Assembly (NCBI GenBank): GCA_964502465.1
Contig: CAZCWX010000087.1
Coordinates: 1-6,342, forward strand
Source: CAZCWX01 sp964502465
GTDB lineage: Bacteria > Desulfobacterota > Binatia > Bin18
Reading direction: 5' to 3'
Length of the DNA: 6,342 nt
Shown here: positions 1 through 5,535 of the stretch, one piece after another
How the letters are laid out: every line of letters starts with the position of its first letter
How positions within the stretch are numbered: position 1 is the first letter of the stretch
The notes under the pieces: model-generated
The model's database searches: none
What the model was told of the DNA's origin: nothing
The model's input: only the letters and a program-made list of their open reading frames with translations
Program-made: the position numbers and the translations under genes

Positions 1-1
1 C

Positions 2-217
2 TTACCAACTCTTGTGGTCCGCACGATTCGCCCAGACACCATTTTTATCCCGTATCACTGGCCTGGTGAGCAATCGGCCAACCGTCTCACAATTCGTGCG
101 CTAGATCCAATCTCAAAGATTCCAGAGTTCAAGGTGTGCGCCGTCCGTGTCTACAAGGCAGACAAAAATTCCCTCTCTCTCAATGGGGGCGGGCAAGGGG
201 GGGTGAAATCCTCGTGA
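2..217 (+). CDS. Molybdopterin oxidoreductase, C-terminal end (5' truncated)
   Basis: Only the last 71 codons are present; the frame is open from base 2 to the TGA at 215-217, so the gene begins outside the window. The visible residues include IRPDTIFIPYHW, then GEQSANRLT, then ALDPISKIPEFKVCAV. This is the usual C-terminal signature of the molybdopterin-dinucleotide-binding domain in the formate dehydrogenase / assimilatory nitrate reductase branch of the DMSO reductase superfamily. The catalytic residues, iron-sulfur site and any Tat signal lie upstream, so the substrate cannot be read here. The last 17 or so residues (NSLSLNGGGQGGVKSS) are low in complexity and are encoded by a G-rich repeat; they look like an added tail rather than part of the fold. 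The stop overlaps the GTG start of the iron-sulfur subunit (GTGA), which suggests translational coupling. The family is fairly sure; the specific enzyme is unknown. Confidence 0.8.
   Translation, partial: LPTLVVRTIRPDTIFIPYHWPGEQSANRLTIRALDPISKIPEFKVCAVRVYKADKNSLSLNGGGQGGVKSS
169..206 (+). repeat. REP-like G-rich palindromic element with quadruplex potential
   Basis: A pyrimidine arm (CCCTCTCTCTC, 171-181) is followed by AATG and then by G runs at 185-189, 191-193 and 197-203. The pattern CCCTCTC...GGG.GGG...GGG resembles the short palindromic intergenic repeats that, when translated by chance, give PLSQW-RGRGG-like peptides in many environmental bacterial genomes; that comparison is from memory. 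Only one copy is seen in this window. The G runs can be parsed as four tracts of three G with loops of 1, 3 and 1 bases, so a G-quadruplex is possible as an alternative to the imperfect hairpin. The element encodes the tail of the molybdoenzyme and its last G run is the Shine-Dalgarno region of the next gene. Confidence 0.45.
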
Positions 218-789
218 CCAGGGAATTCTTTATCGACCCATCTCGTTGCATCGGCTGTCAAGGCTGTGTCCATGCCTGCGCTGAATGTGAAAGTCACCGA
301 GGAATCTCGATGATCCACCTCGATTTCGTGGACCGGTCGAGTTCGCCGCAAACGACACCGACCGTTTGTATGCACTGCGAAGACCCGACCTGTGCGCGGG
401 TCTGTCCAGCAGACGCCATCAAGCAGACAAAAGATGGAATTGTCCAGTCAGCGCTTACACCACGGTGTATTGGATGTTCGAACTGCGTGCTCGCCTGCCC
501 CTTTGGAGTACCGAAATATGTGGTGGCCATGGACCAAATGATGAAGTGCGACATGTGCTATGATCGCACCTCGGTTGGACTCAAGCCCATGTGTGCCACG
601 GTGTGCCCGAGTGGTGCGCTCTATTATGGCCCGCGTGAAGCGCTCGAAAACCAGCGACGCTCTCATCCAATCAGGACTTTTGTGTTTGGTCATCAAATCG
701 TCAAAACCAAAGTGCATATGATGGTTGGGGAACACACCGAGGACCTGGAGATTGACGTGCTCAGCTTCATCGACAATTTCTCACAGTAA
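214..789 (+). CDS. Four-cluster [4Fe-4S] ferredoxin-type electron-transfer subunit
   Basis: This is a 191-residue protein of the HycB/DmsB/NrfC-like iron-sulfur family, which passes electrons between a molybdopterin catalytic subunit and a membrane partner. Four cysteine sets are complete: C12-C15-C18-C22, C52-C55-C60-C64, C85-C88-C91-C95 and C112-C115-C127-C131, so up to four [4Fe-4S] clusters are expected. A 17th cysteine (C25) follows the first set. There is no signal peptide or membrane helix; if the complex is periplasmic it would have to be co-exported with the catalytic subunit. The frame stays open upstream to 136, but GTG 214 is chosen because it follows a GGGGTGA ribosome-binding stretch by 7 bases, overlaps the upstream stop as GTGA, and begins just before the first cluster (TREFFIDPSRCIGC). 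The last 60 residues lack cysteines and are not recognised. Confidence 0.9.
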   Translation: MTREFFIDPSRCIGCQGCVHACAECESHRGISMIHLDFVDRSSSPQTTPTVCMHCEDPTCARVCPADAIKQTKDGIVQSALTPRCIGCSNCVLACPFGVPKYVVAMDQMMKCDMCYDRTSVGLKPMCATVCPSGALYYGPREALENQRRSHPIRTFVFGHQIVKTKVHMMVGEHTEDLEIDVLSFIDNFSQ

Positions 790-801
790 GGACAACAGCA
801 T

Positions 802-1317
802 TTGTCACAGCACGAATCAACCTCTTCGGGGTCTTCTCCTCATTGGCGTACAGATTTTCCCGTCAACTGGACAGAAGATCATTCGGTGACCAGGCGTGAG
901 TTTACTTCTTTTCTTGCTGCGATTTCTGGCATCTTCTTTCTCGTCACTTCCCTGATTGGACTATGGGGATGGTGGCAGCGTCGCCAGTCTATCCGTCACA
1001 CTCCGGTTCGCATCGCACCAGTCGCCGAGGTGCCGATCGGCAGAGTGAAGCTTTTTCGTTATCCTACGGCAAATGACCCCTGCCTGCTGCTTCGTCTCTC
1101 AGAGAGTCATTTCGTCGCCTACAGTCAGAAATGCACCCATTTGTTGTGTCCAGTCGTATACAAAGCCACCGATCACCAGTTCCACTGTCCCTGCCATGAG
1201 GGTCGCTTTGCGGTTGCAGATGGCCGTCCTCTCGCTGGACCACCCAACAGACCACTACCGCGCATTACCCTCACACGCAAAGAGGATAGTATTTGGGCGA
1301 CGGGGGTGGAATTGTGA
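802..1317 (+). CDS. Membrane-anchored Rieske [2Fe-2S] protein
   Basis: This 171-residue protein has a polar N-terminus, a twin-arginine stretch (SVTRREF, 28-34), one hydrophobic helix (about 34-58) and a C-terminal Rieske domain, so it is probably Tat-exported and left anchored with the cluster outside. Cluster ligands are C111/H113 in CTHLLC and C129/H132 in CPCH; C116 and C131 supply the disulfide pair typical of quinol-oxidising Rieske proteins. The sequence after the second box is CHEGRF, so the Ser and Tyr that hydrogen-bond the cluster in mitochondrial bc1 are Gly and Phe. That is known to lower the midpoint potential and is common in menaquinone systems. The TTG start has AAGGA (788-792) 9 bases upstream and lies 12 bases after the previous stop. 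No cytochrome b gene is nearby, so this is probably a subunit of the molybdoenzyme complex rather than of a bc complex. Confidence 0.9.
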   Translation: MSQHESTSSGSSPHWRTDFPVNWTEDHSVTRREFTSFLAAISGIFFLVTSLIGLWGWWQRRQSIRHTPVRIAPVAEVPIGRVKLFRYPTANDPCLLLRLSESHFVAYSQKCTHLLCPVVYKATDHQFHCPCHEGRFAVADGRPLAGPPNRPLPRITLTRKEDSIWATGVEL

Positions 1318-1568
1318 GGCAACGGGGGCTTCCGCAAACGAATTGGCGTTTCTCTGCAATGAGGCACCAACAGCACAGGAATCTCCTCTTCGTAATGACA
1401 CTGATCGTCACCCTCCTGCTTGTTCAGCTGTGGTTCTTGGTGGGAACCGTCGAAGGAACTCTCGAAGGAAAAGACGCCTTTCCTCTTTTTTCTCTCGTGG
1501 CTTCCGGTTGCTGCTTTGTGGCAGTGTGGCAGTTGGTGCGAAGGGTGCAAGGAGTAGCCCGGAGGTAA
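1314..1568 (+). CDS. Small two-helix membrane protein, DUF6755-like
   Basis: This is an 84-residue protein with a basic N-terminus, a first membrane helix (about 24-45, rich in Leu and Val) and a second (about 57-76, containing a Cys-Cys pair), joined by a short loop with GTVEGTLEGKDAF, and ending in arginines. No cofactor ligands are evident. It resembles, from memory, a family of short membrane proteins of unknown function (DUF6755) found beside Rieske and molybdopterin oxidoreductase genes; I cannot verify that here. The GTG start at 1314 overlaps the Rieske stop as GTGA and follows a G-rich stretch at 1302-1310, matching the coupling seen for the iron-sulfur gene. An ATG at 1359 is possible but lacks a ribosome-binding site. 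It likely helps anchor or assemble the complex. No clear terminator follows before the convergent kinase gene 15 bases away. Confidence 0.75.
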   Translation: MRQRGLPQTNWRFSAMRHQQHRNLLFVMTLIVTLLLVQLWFLVGTVEGTLEGKDAFPLFSLVASGCCFVAVWQLVRRVQGVARR

Positions 1569-1583
1569 TCTGGAGAACTGACT

Positions 1584-3134
1584 CTATCTTTTTGCAGCAG
1601 GAAGGTTGGGTAAAAATACAGTAAAGCGGGAGCCCTGACCCACTACGCTCTCGACCTCGACCCGTCCACCGTGTGCCTCCACTAGCGCTTGCACGATGAA
1701 GAGACCGAGTCCGGTTCCCTCTTGCGGTTTGGTCATCGCGGCTCGGCGATATTTTTCAAAGAGAAAGGGAACCTCTTCAGGGAGGATGCCTGGGCCGGTG
1801 TCAGCCACCGTTACGATCACCTCAGCGTTGCGATGAGTCACGCTGAGCGTGATCTGCCCGAACGCCGGCGTAAACTTCAACGCATTGTGAAGCAAGTTGG
1901 CAAAGACTCGTTCCAAAGCAACCGTATCACCTTCCACCAGAGGAAGGTCCAATTGGATCTGCAGGTCCAGCGAGATCTGGCGGCGCCGAGCCTCGGTTTC
2001 ATACCGACCACTTATCAGCCGGAGAAGATCTTGGAGCGCGAGGGGTTTCTTGATGAGGATGAGTTGCCCAGCTTCAATACGGGAGAAATCGAGGTAGTTG
2101 CTGACCAGAGAGTGCACCGTCAAGGCATTGCTTCTGAGGCGTCCGAGAAGATCCACATCTTCGGCTGCACCATGGTCTTTGGCATTTTCCAGGAGCATCT
2201 CGGCGTATCCAAGAATCACTCCGAGCGGGTTTCTGATATCGTGGGTGAGCATCGCCAGGAACTCGGTGCGCTGACGCTCCAACGCCTTTCTGGCAGAAAT
2301 ATCGCGGTAGATGCCCTGAAAGCCAATGGCTTTACCCTCCCTGTCGCGGATCGCACGGGTACGGATTTCTACCGGCACGATGTGTCCATCTTTCCGCACC
2401 TGCTCACCCTCAAAAATCGAGGGGAGGCGCTCGCCAGCCAGAAACCGGCGGGTCCGCTCTTGCCCGAGTGCGACCGAAGCAGGCGTGACGAATTTGCTAT
2501 AGTGCTGTCCGATGAGTTCTTCCCGCGACCACCCGAGCATCGCCTCCAAGCCCCGGTTCACTCCAGTGACTATTCCCTCAAGCGTAAACGTGACGATGGC
2601 ATCGTTGGCATTCTCAAAGAGGTTGCGGTAGCGTTCTTCACTCTCGCGCAGAGCCTCCTGTGCCTGCTGGCGTGCAGTGATATCTCTACTGATCCCGACA
2701 AATCCGCTCGGTTTCCCGTCGGCCCCGGTCATCAAGGCGACACTCATCTCCACCGGAATCAGACCACCGTCTTTGAGAATGACGCGATACGCACGATTTT
2801 TGACACATCCCTTGGCTAGCACTTCCTCCATGCCAGCAAAAGCTGCGCTGCGGTCTTCAGGGGCGATCAGCGCAAAGGCACTCTGACCGATGAGTTCCTC
2901 TTTGTCCTCAGCGCCATACATCAGGAGGGTCGCTTCATTGACCTCGACAATCCTGCCTTCGAGATCGGTAATGACAATACTATCGATAGACATCTCAAAG
3001 GCACTTGAGAGACGGAGGAGATGGGCTTCTACCTGTTCGTGCTGGGATTGGGCGGTAGTCAGTGCAGCAACCTGTTGATGCAGCGCTTCCACTTCCTGCA
3101 GAAGCTGGGCTCGTGTCTTCGTTTTTTCTTTCAT
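1584..3134 (-). CDS. Soluble PAS-PAS sensor histidine kinase
   Basis: This is a 516-residue cytoplasmic sensor kinase without membrane helices. Order: an N-terminal coiled coil (about 6-40), PAS domain 1 (about 42-156), PAS domain 2 (about 169-283), a HisKA dimerisation domain with the phosphate-accepting H298 in LTHDIRNPLG, then a HATPase domain with N box N417 (NLLHNALKF), G1 box DTGPG (445-449), F box FLFEKYRR and G2 box GTGLGL (473-478). All kinase motifs are intact, so it should autophosphorylate. Each PAS domain ends in a RDIxAR linker, as is usual in tandem PAS kinases; the ligand or cofactor is unknown. ATG 3134 is chosen because AGGGG lies 5 bases upstream; the frame stays open to a TTG at 3215 but that start lacks a ribosome-binding site. 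No response regulator is adjacent on the same strand, so it is an orphan kinase. The receiver gene at 4322 is a conceivable partner. Confidence 0.92.
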   Translation of the reverse strand: MKEKTKTRAQLLQEVEALHQQVAALTTAQSQHEQVEAHLLRLSSAFEMSIDSIVITDLEGRIVEVNEATLLMYGAEDKEELIGQSAFALIAPEDRSAAFAGMEEVLAKGCVKNRAYRVILKDGGLIPVEMSVALMTGADGKPSGFVGISRDITARQQAQEALRESEERYRNLFENANDAIVTFTLEGIVTGVNRGLEAMLGWSREELIGQHYSKFVTPASVALGQERTRRFLAGERLPSIFEGEQVRKDGHIVPVEIRTRAIRDREGKAIGFQGIYRDISARKALERQRTEFLAMLTHDIRNPLGVILGYAEMLLENAKDHGAAEDVDLLGRLRSNALTVHSLVSNYLDFSRIEAGQLILIKKPLALQDLLRLISGRYETEARRRQISLDLQIQLDLPLVEGDTVALERVFANLLHNALKFTPAFGQITLSVTHRNAEVIVTVADTGPGILPEEVPFLFEKYRRAAMTKPQEGTGLGLFIVQALVEAHGGRVEVESVVGQGSRFTVFLPNLPAAKR

Positions 3135-3328
3135 CTCGACCCCTGGTGAACCACGCAACGCGACTACCACCGACACGGCTGTTGTTTTTGTAGCTTTGTG
3201 GAGATCAACAACCAATATGTCGGAAGGAGGTTTTTCTTTTAATTCGGCAGGAGGGGTTTATTTTGTAGTGGCAAGCAAAGCTGGGAAACCTGCGGCGTAC
3301 CCGTCGTCAGGTGAGACACCTTTCTATT
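3135..3328 (-). promoter_or_regulatory. 194-base leader and presumed promoter region of the kinase gene
   Basis: This gap between the methyltransferase stop and the kinase start must hold the kinase promoter if the two are not cotranscribed. I see an A-rich stretch on the minus strand (around 3225-3275) but no convincing -35/-10 pair. A small perfect hairpin sits at 3309-3321 (AGGTG, loop, CACCT) just after the methyltransferase stop; read on the minus strand it lacks a T tract, so it is a poor terminator. No known riboswitch is recognised. Confidence 0.3.
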
Positions 3329-4039
3329 TTACCTCTTTCTTGCGAGAACGAGTTGCGCGACACCACCTGAGAGCCGACGTTTCACTACCTGGTGAAAGTC
3401 AGCCTCTATCATGTCCTGGAGTTCTTTACTCGTAGGGAGGTACGAAACCGACTGAGGAAGATAGGAATACGCCCATGCATCTGAGAGGAGAGCACCGAGC
3501 AACGGCACGACCCGCGTAAAGTAGACGTTATGCCCCCAACGGAGTAGGGGGTTGCTTGGCGTATCAACCTCCAGCAGTGCCAGCCGTCCGCCAGGTTTCA
3601 GTACCCGAGCCACTTCAGCAAGCATAGCAGGAATCGAGGCAAAATTACGTAAGGCAAAGCCTGAAATCACCGCCGTAGCCCAGTGCGATGCAATGGGGAG
3701 AGCGTTCGCATCCGCCTGTACGAACAGTGCGCCGATTCCACGACGATGTGCGCCGGCAAGCATATTGCCGGCAAAATCCACCCCGACCACGCAGGCTCCA
3801 GTGCTCACCGCAAGCTCGCTGAGATCACCAGTGCCACACGCCAGATCGATCACGGTATCCTGGGCAGCAATACCTACAGCACGCACGGCGACCCGTCGCC
3901 AGCGTTGATCGAGACGAAACGAGAACAGACGATTCAGGGCATCATAGCGTGGGGCAATGCGGTCGAACATCGCCCGCACGACGGCAGCTTTCTCAGCACT
4001 CTGAGGAAGGAAATCTTCTGGTGGGAGAGGGGTTTTCAA
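3329..4039 (-). CDS. ubiE: UbiE/MenG-type demethylmenaquinone (or ubiquinone precursor) C-methyltransferase
   Basis: This 236-residue class I SAM methyltransferase would methylate the quinone ring at carbon in menaquinone or ubiquinone synthesis. The family's N-terminal signature FDRIAPRYDALNRLFS (25-40) is followed by W47, the SAM-binding motif DLACGTGD (65-72), VDFAGNML (88-95), the SGFALRN motif (126-132), RVLKPGGRLALLEV (145-158) and a C-terminal YLPQSVSYLPTSKEL. Length matches the family. Two signature positions differ: the usual His three residues before W47 is Asp44, and the Ser expected after E157 is absent, so it is a divergent member. The TTG start at 4039 lacks a clear ribosome-binding site; ATG 3970 would begin inside the signature and is unlikely. 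No other quinone gene is visible. It could be a paralogue with another substrate, but UbiE/MenG is the best reading. Confidence 0.85.
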   Translation of the reverse strand: MKTPLPPEDFLPQSAEKAAVVRAMFDRIAPRYDALNRLFSFRLDQRWRRVAVRAVGIAAQDTVIDLACGTGDLSELAVSTGACVVGVDFAGNMLAGAHRRGIGALFVQADANALPIASHWATAVISGFALRNFASIPAMLAEVARVLKPGGRLALLEVDTPSNPLLRWGHNVYFTRVVPLLGALLSDAWAYSYLPQSVSYLPTSKELQDMIEADFHQVVKRRLSGGVAQLVLARKR

Positions 4040-4060
4040 GTTCGTAGGAAGAACCCTAGC

Positions 4061-4097
4061 AAGAATGAGTGCAGGGGGGAAGAGAAAGAATGAGTGC
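4061..4097 (+). repeat. 12-base direct repeat upstream of the methyltransferase gene
   Basis: AAGAATGAGTGC occurs at 4061-4072 and again at 4086-4097, 25 bases apart start to start. The pair lies in the intergenic region 22 to 58 bases upstream of the methyltransferase start on the other strand. The spacing is not a whole number of helical turns (about 2.4). It may be a remnant tandem duplication or a pair of protein-binding sites. Confidence 0.4.
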
Positions 4098-4228
4098 TAC
4101 GTGTTGCTTTGTTGATTCCTCGCTCTCTTCCCTTGGCTTGAGGCGCGATGCGGAACCAGCCTACCCACGCACAGAGAGACATGAGGAGCCCTCTCTTTGT
4201 GGTTGAGACCGCTTTCGTTAGTTCTTCC

Positions 4229-4258
4229 TCGACAAGGAATGCAAAAATTTGTTATTCT
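4229..4258 (+). promoter_or_regulatory. Possible sigma-70 promoter of the chemosensory operon
   Basis: TCGACA at 4229-4234 matches five of six bases of the -35 consensus. TATTCT at 4253-4258 matches four of six bases of the -10, with an 18-base spacer that is A/T-rich at its end. It lies about 65 bases before the response-regulator ATG and at the edge of the most AT-rich part of the window. A 5-base inverted repeat (TTCCT/AGGAA, 4225-4239) overlaps the -35. The rest of the intergenic region (4098-4225) shows nothing I can assign. Confidence 0.35.
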
Positions 4259-4292
4259 GTTTTTATCTCATTTTTTTCCATTTTGGGAATGA

Positions 4293-4318
4293 GCTGGATG
4301 TTTATCCAGCGAGAGGAG
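4293..4318 (+). promoter_or_regulatory. Hairpin directly abutting the Shine-Dalgarno of the response-regulator gene
   Basis: GCTGGAT (4293-4299), a GTTT loop and ATCCAGC (4304-4310) form a perfect 7-base-pair stem. The ribosome-binding stretch GAGAGGAG (4311-4318) starts at the very next base, with ATG at 4322. There is no T tract after it, so it is not a terminator. It would sit in the 5' untranslated region and could affect ribosome access or mRNA stability. Confidence 0.5.
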
Positions 4319-4321
4319 TCG

Positions 4322-4696
4322 ATGAAGACGATTTTGCTCGCCGATGACGAAGCGAATTTGCGCACGCTGGTCCGCATGACCCTGGAGGATCCCCACTATC
4401 GCATCCTCGAGGCGACCGACGGCACGGCCGCCTTGCAGCTGGCCTGACAAGAACGGCCTGACTTGGTGATCTTAGATTGGATGATGCCTGGTCCGAGCGG
4501 TATCGCAGTAGCCCGCATCCTCCGCCAGGACCCAGCCACTACCCATATTCCTATCATTATGTTGACTGCCAAAGGCCAGGAGGCCGATAAAGCCCAAGGA
4601 TATGCTGCAGGTATCACCGCTTACTTGGTCAAACCCTTCAGCCCGCTGGAGTTGCTGGAAAAAGTTGAGGACGCATTGAAAGGAAAGTTGGAGTGA
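4322..4696 (+). pseudogene. Single-domain response regulator (CheY-like) interrupted by an in-frame TGA
   Basis: Read through the stop, this is a complete 124-codon receiver domain: acidic pair D8-D9 (LLADDE), phosphate-accepting D52 (LVILDWMMPG), T82 (IIMLTA) and K104 (YLVKPF). All canonical receiver residues are present and the last helix is intact. Codon 42 is TGA (4445-4447), between ALQLA and QERPDLVILD, where relatives usually have Arg or another polar residue; a single C-to-T change from CGA would explain it. No frameshift is involved. TGA ends other genes here (217, 1317, 4696), so a reassigned code is unlikely. The product would be 41 residues without D52, unless there is readthrough or restart at GTG 4463. 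The gene has a good ribosome-binding site (GAGAGGAG) and its stop overlaps the GTG of the HD-GYP gene. It may be a sequencing error over a working gene. Confidence 0.8.
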
Positions 4697-5535
4697 CAAG
4701 AGTACTCCCTAGGCATACCGACGAAATGCCTCAACTGCCTGCCGACGTGCAGCGTCAATTAGAAATGGCGAACTCCCAGCTCGCTTTGTACGCCCGTGAC
4801 CTCAAACGCCTATTAGAGCGAGAACGCCACAAGGCTCACGCCCTTGCTGCAGCCCACCAACAGATACAGACCTATGCGAAGGATCTGAAACGGGCTTTAT
4901 ACGCTGAGCAACACAAAAGCCGAGAATTGGAGCGTGCCTACTCTGACACCATCCTGCGGCTGGTCCGTGCCTCCCGCTACAAAGACAACGAAACCGGTGC
5001 TCATCTGCAGCGCATGCGCTACTACGCAAAAACCTTGGCTTTGTACCTGGGCATGAATGAGGCTGAGGCAGAGCTGATCTGCGCCACTACCCCGATGCAC
5101 GACGTGGGCAAGCTTGGAGTGCCAGATACGGTGCTCAGCAAGCCGGGACCGCTCAATGCCAAGGAGTGGAAAATCATGCGGAAACATCCGGCCCTTGGTG
5201 CGAGTCTACTCAAGGGATCTCCCTCTCCGCTCCTCGAGATGGCCCGACAGATTGCTCTTACTCACCATGAGCACTGGGATGGCAGTGGCTACCCGCAAGG
5301 GCTCAAGGGCGAGGACATTCCGCTCGCTGGACGGATTGTGATGCTCATCGACCAGTACGATGCGTTGCGCAGTCGGCGGCCCTACAAGCCTGCTTTCGAC
5401 CACGACACAACCTGTAACATTATCCTGAACGGCGACGGACGCACCCTCCCCCACCACTTCGATCCACTGCTGTTGCAGGTCTTCCGCGCCATTCACTATG
5501 AGTTTGAGACTATCTATGCACGGTTACGGGATTAG
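4693..5535 (+). CDS. HD-GYP domain cyclic-di-GMP phosphodiesterase with N-terminal coiled coil
   Basis: This 280-residue cytoplasmic protein belongs to the HD-GYP family, which hydrolyses cyclic di-GMP. Residues 17-88 form a charged coiled coil containing two 28-residue repeats (YARDLKR at 33, YAKDLKR at 61). The HD-GYP domain (about 84-280) keeps the expected metal and signature residues: E100 and H104 in ETGAH, H136-D137 in HDVGKLGVPD, H165, H191-H192, the GYP triad 199-201 within HWDGSGYP, D220 in IDQYDAL, RPYKP, and HFDP near the end, so it looks catalytically competent. It has no receiver domain of its own. The GTG start overlaps the response-regulator stop (GTGA) and follows AGGAAAG, so the receiver upstream is probably its partner, as if an RpfG-type fusion were split in two. 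The stop overlaps the CheW start. Expected role: lowering c-di-GMP in response to the chemosensory signal. Confidence 0.92.
   Translation: MTRVLPRHTDEMPQLPADVQRQLEMANSQLALYARDLKRLLERERHKAHALAAAHQQIQTYAKDLKRALYAEQHKSRELERAYSDTILRLVRASRYKDNETGAHLQRMRYYAKTLALYLGMNEAEAELICATTPMHDVGKLGVPDTVLSKPGPLNAKEWKIMRKHPALGASLLKGSPSPLLEMARQIALTHHEHWDGSGYPQGLKGEDIPLAGRIVMLIDQYDALRSRRPYKPAFDHDTTCNIILNGDGRTLPHHFDPLLLQVFRAIHYEFETIYARLRD

Noticed and set aside
136..213. Upstream extension of the iron-sulfur subunit by 26 codons.
   Set aside because: It would read through the repeat element and the molybdoenzyme gene in another frame; GTG 214 has a ribosome-binding site and the coupled overlap.
1569..1583. Bidirectional terminator between the converging small membrane protein and kinase genes.
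   Set aside because: Only 15 bases separate the stops and no stem with a T tract is visible there or just beyond.
1689..2819. Long open frame (376 codons) on the plus strand opposite the histidine kinase.
   Set aside because: It lies entirely antisense to a well-supported kinase with intact motifs, has no recognisable domain, and is explained by the codon bias of the opposite strand.
3262..3321. Riboswitch-like pieces on the plus strand (GCAAAGC as in c-di-GMP-I RNAs, and a GTCAGG segment recalling a B12 box).
   Set aside because: The rest of either consensus is missing, and a plus-strand RNA here would lead only into the antisense of the methyltransferase.
4040..4053. GTTC-N-GAAC inverted repeat near the methyltransferase start, resembling half of a LexA-type box.
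   Set aside because: Arms of four bases are expected by chance, and the arrangement does not match a known LexA consensus with the right orientation.
3683..4093. Plus-strand open frame opposite the UbiE-type methyltransferase.
   Set aside because: It is antisense to a gene with clear SAM-methyltransferase motifs and its translation shows no family features.
4445..4447. TGA as selenocysteine or as a reassigned sense codon.
   Set aside because: The position is a loop in a receiver domain where Sec has no role, and TGA serves as the normal stop of at least three other genes in the window.
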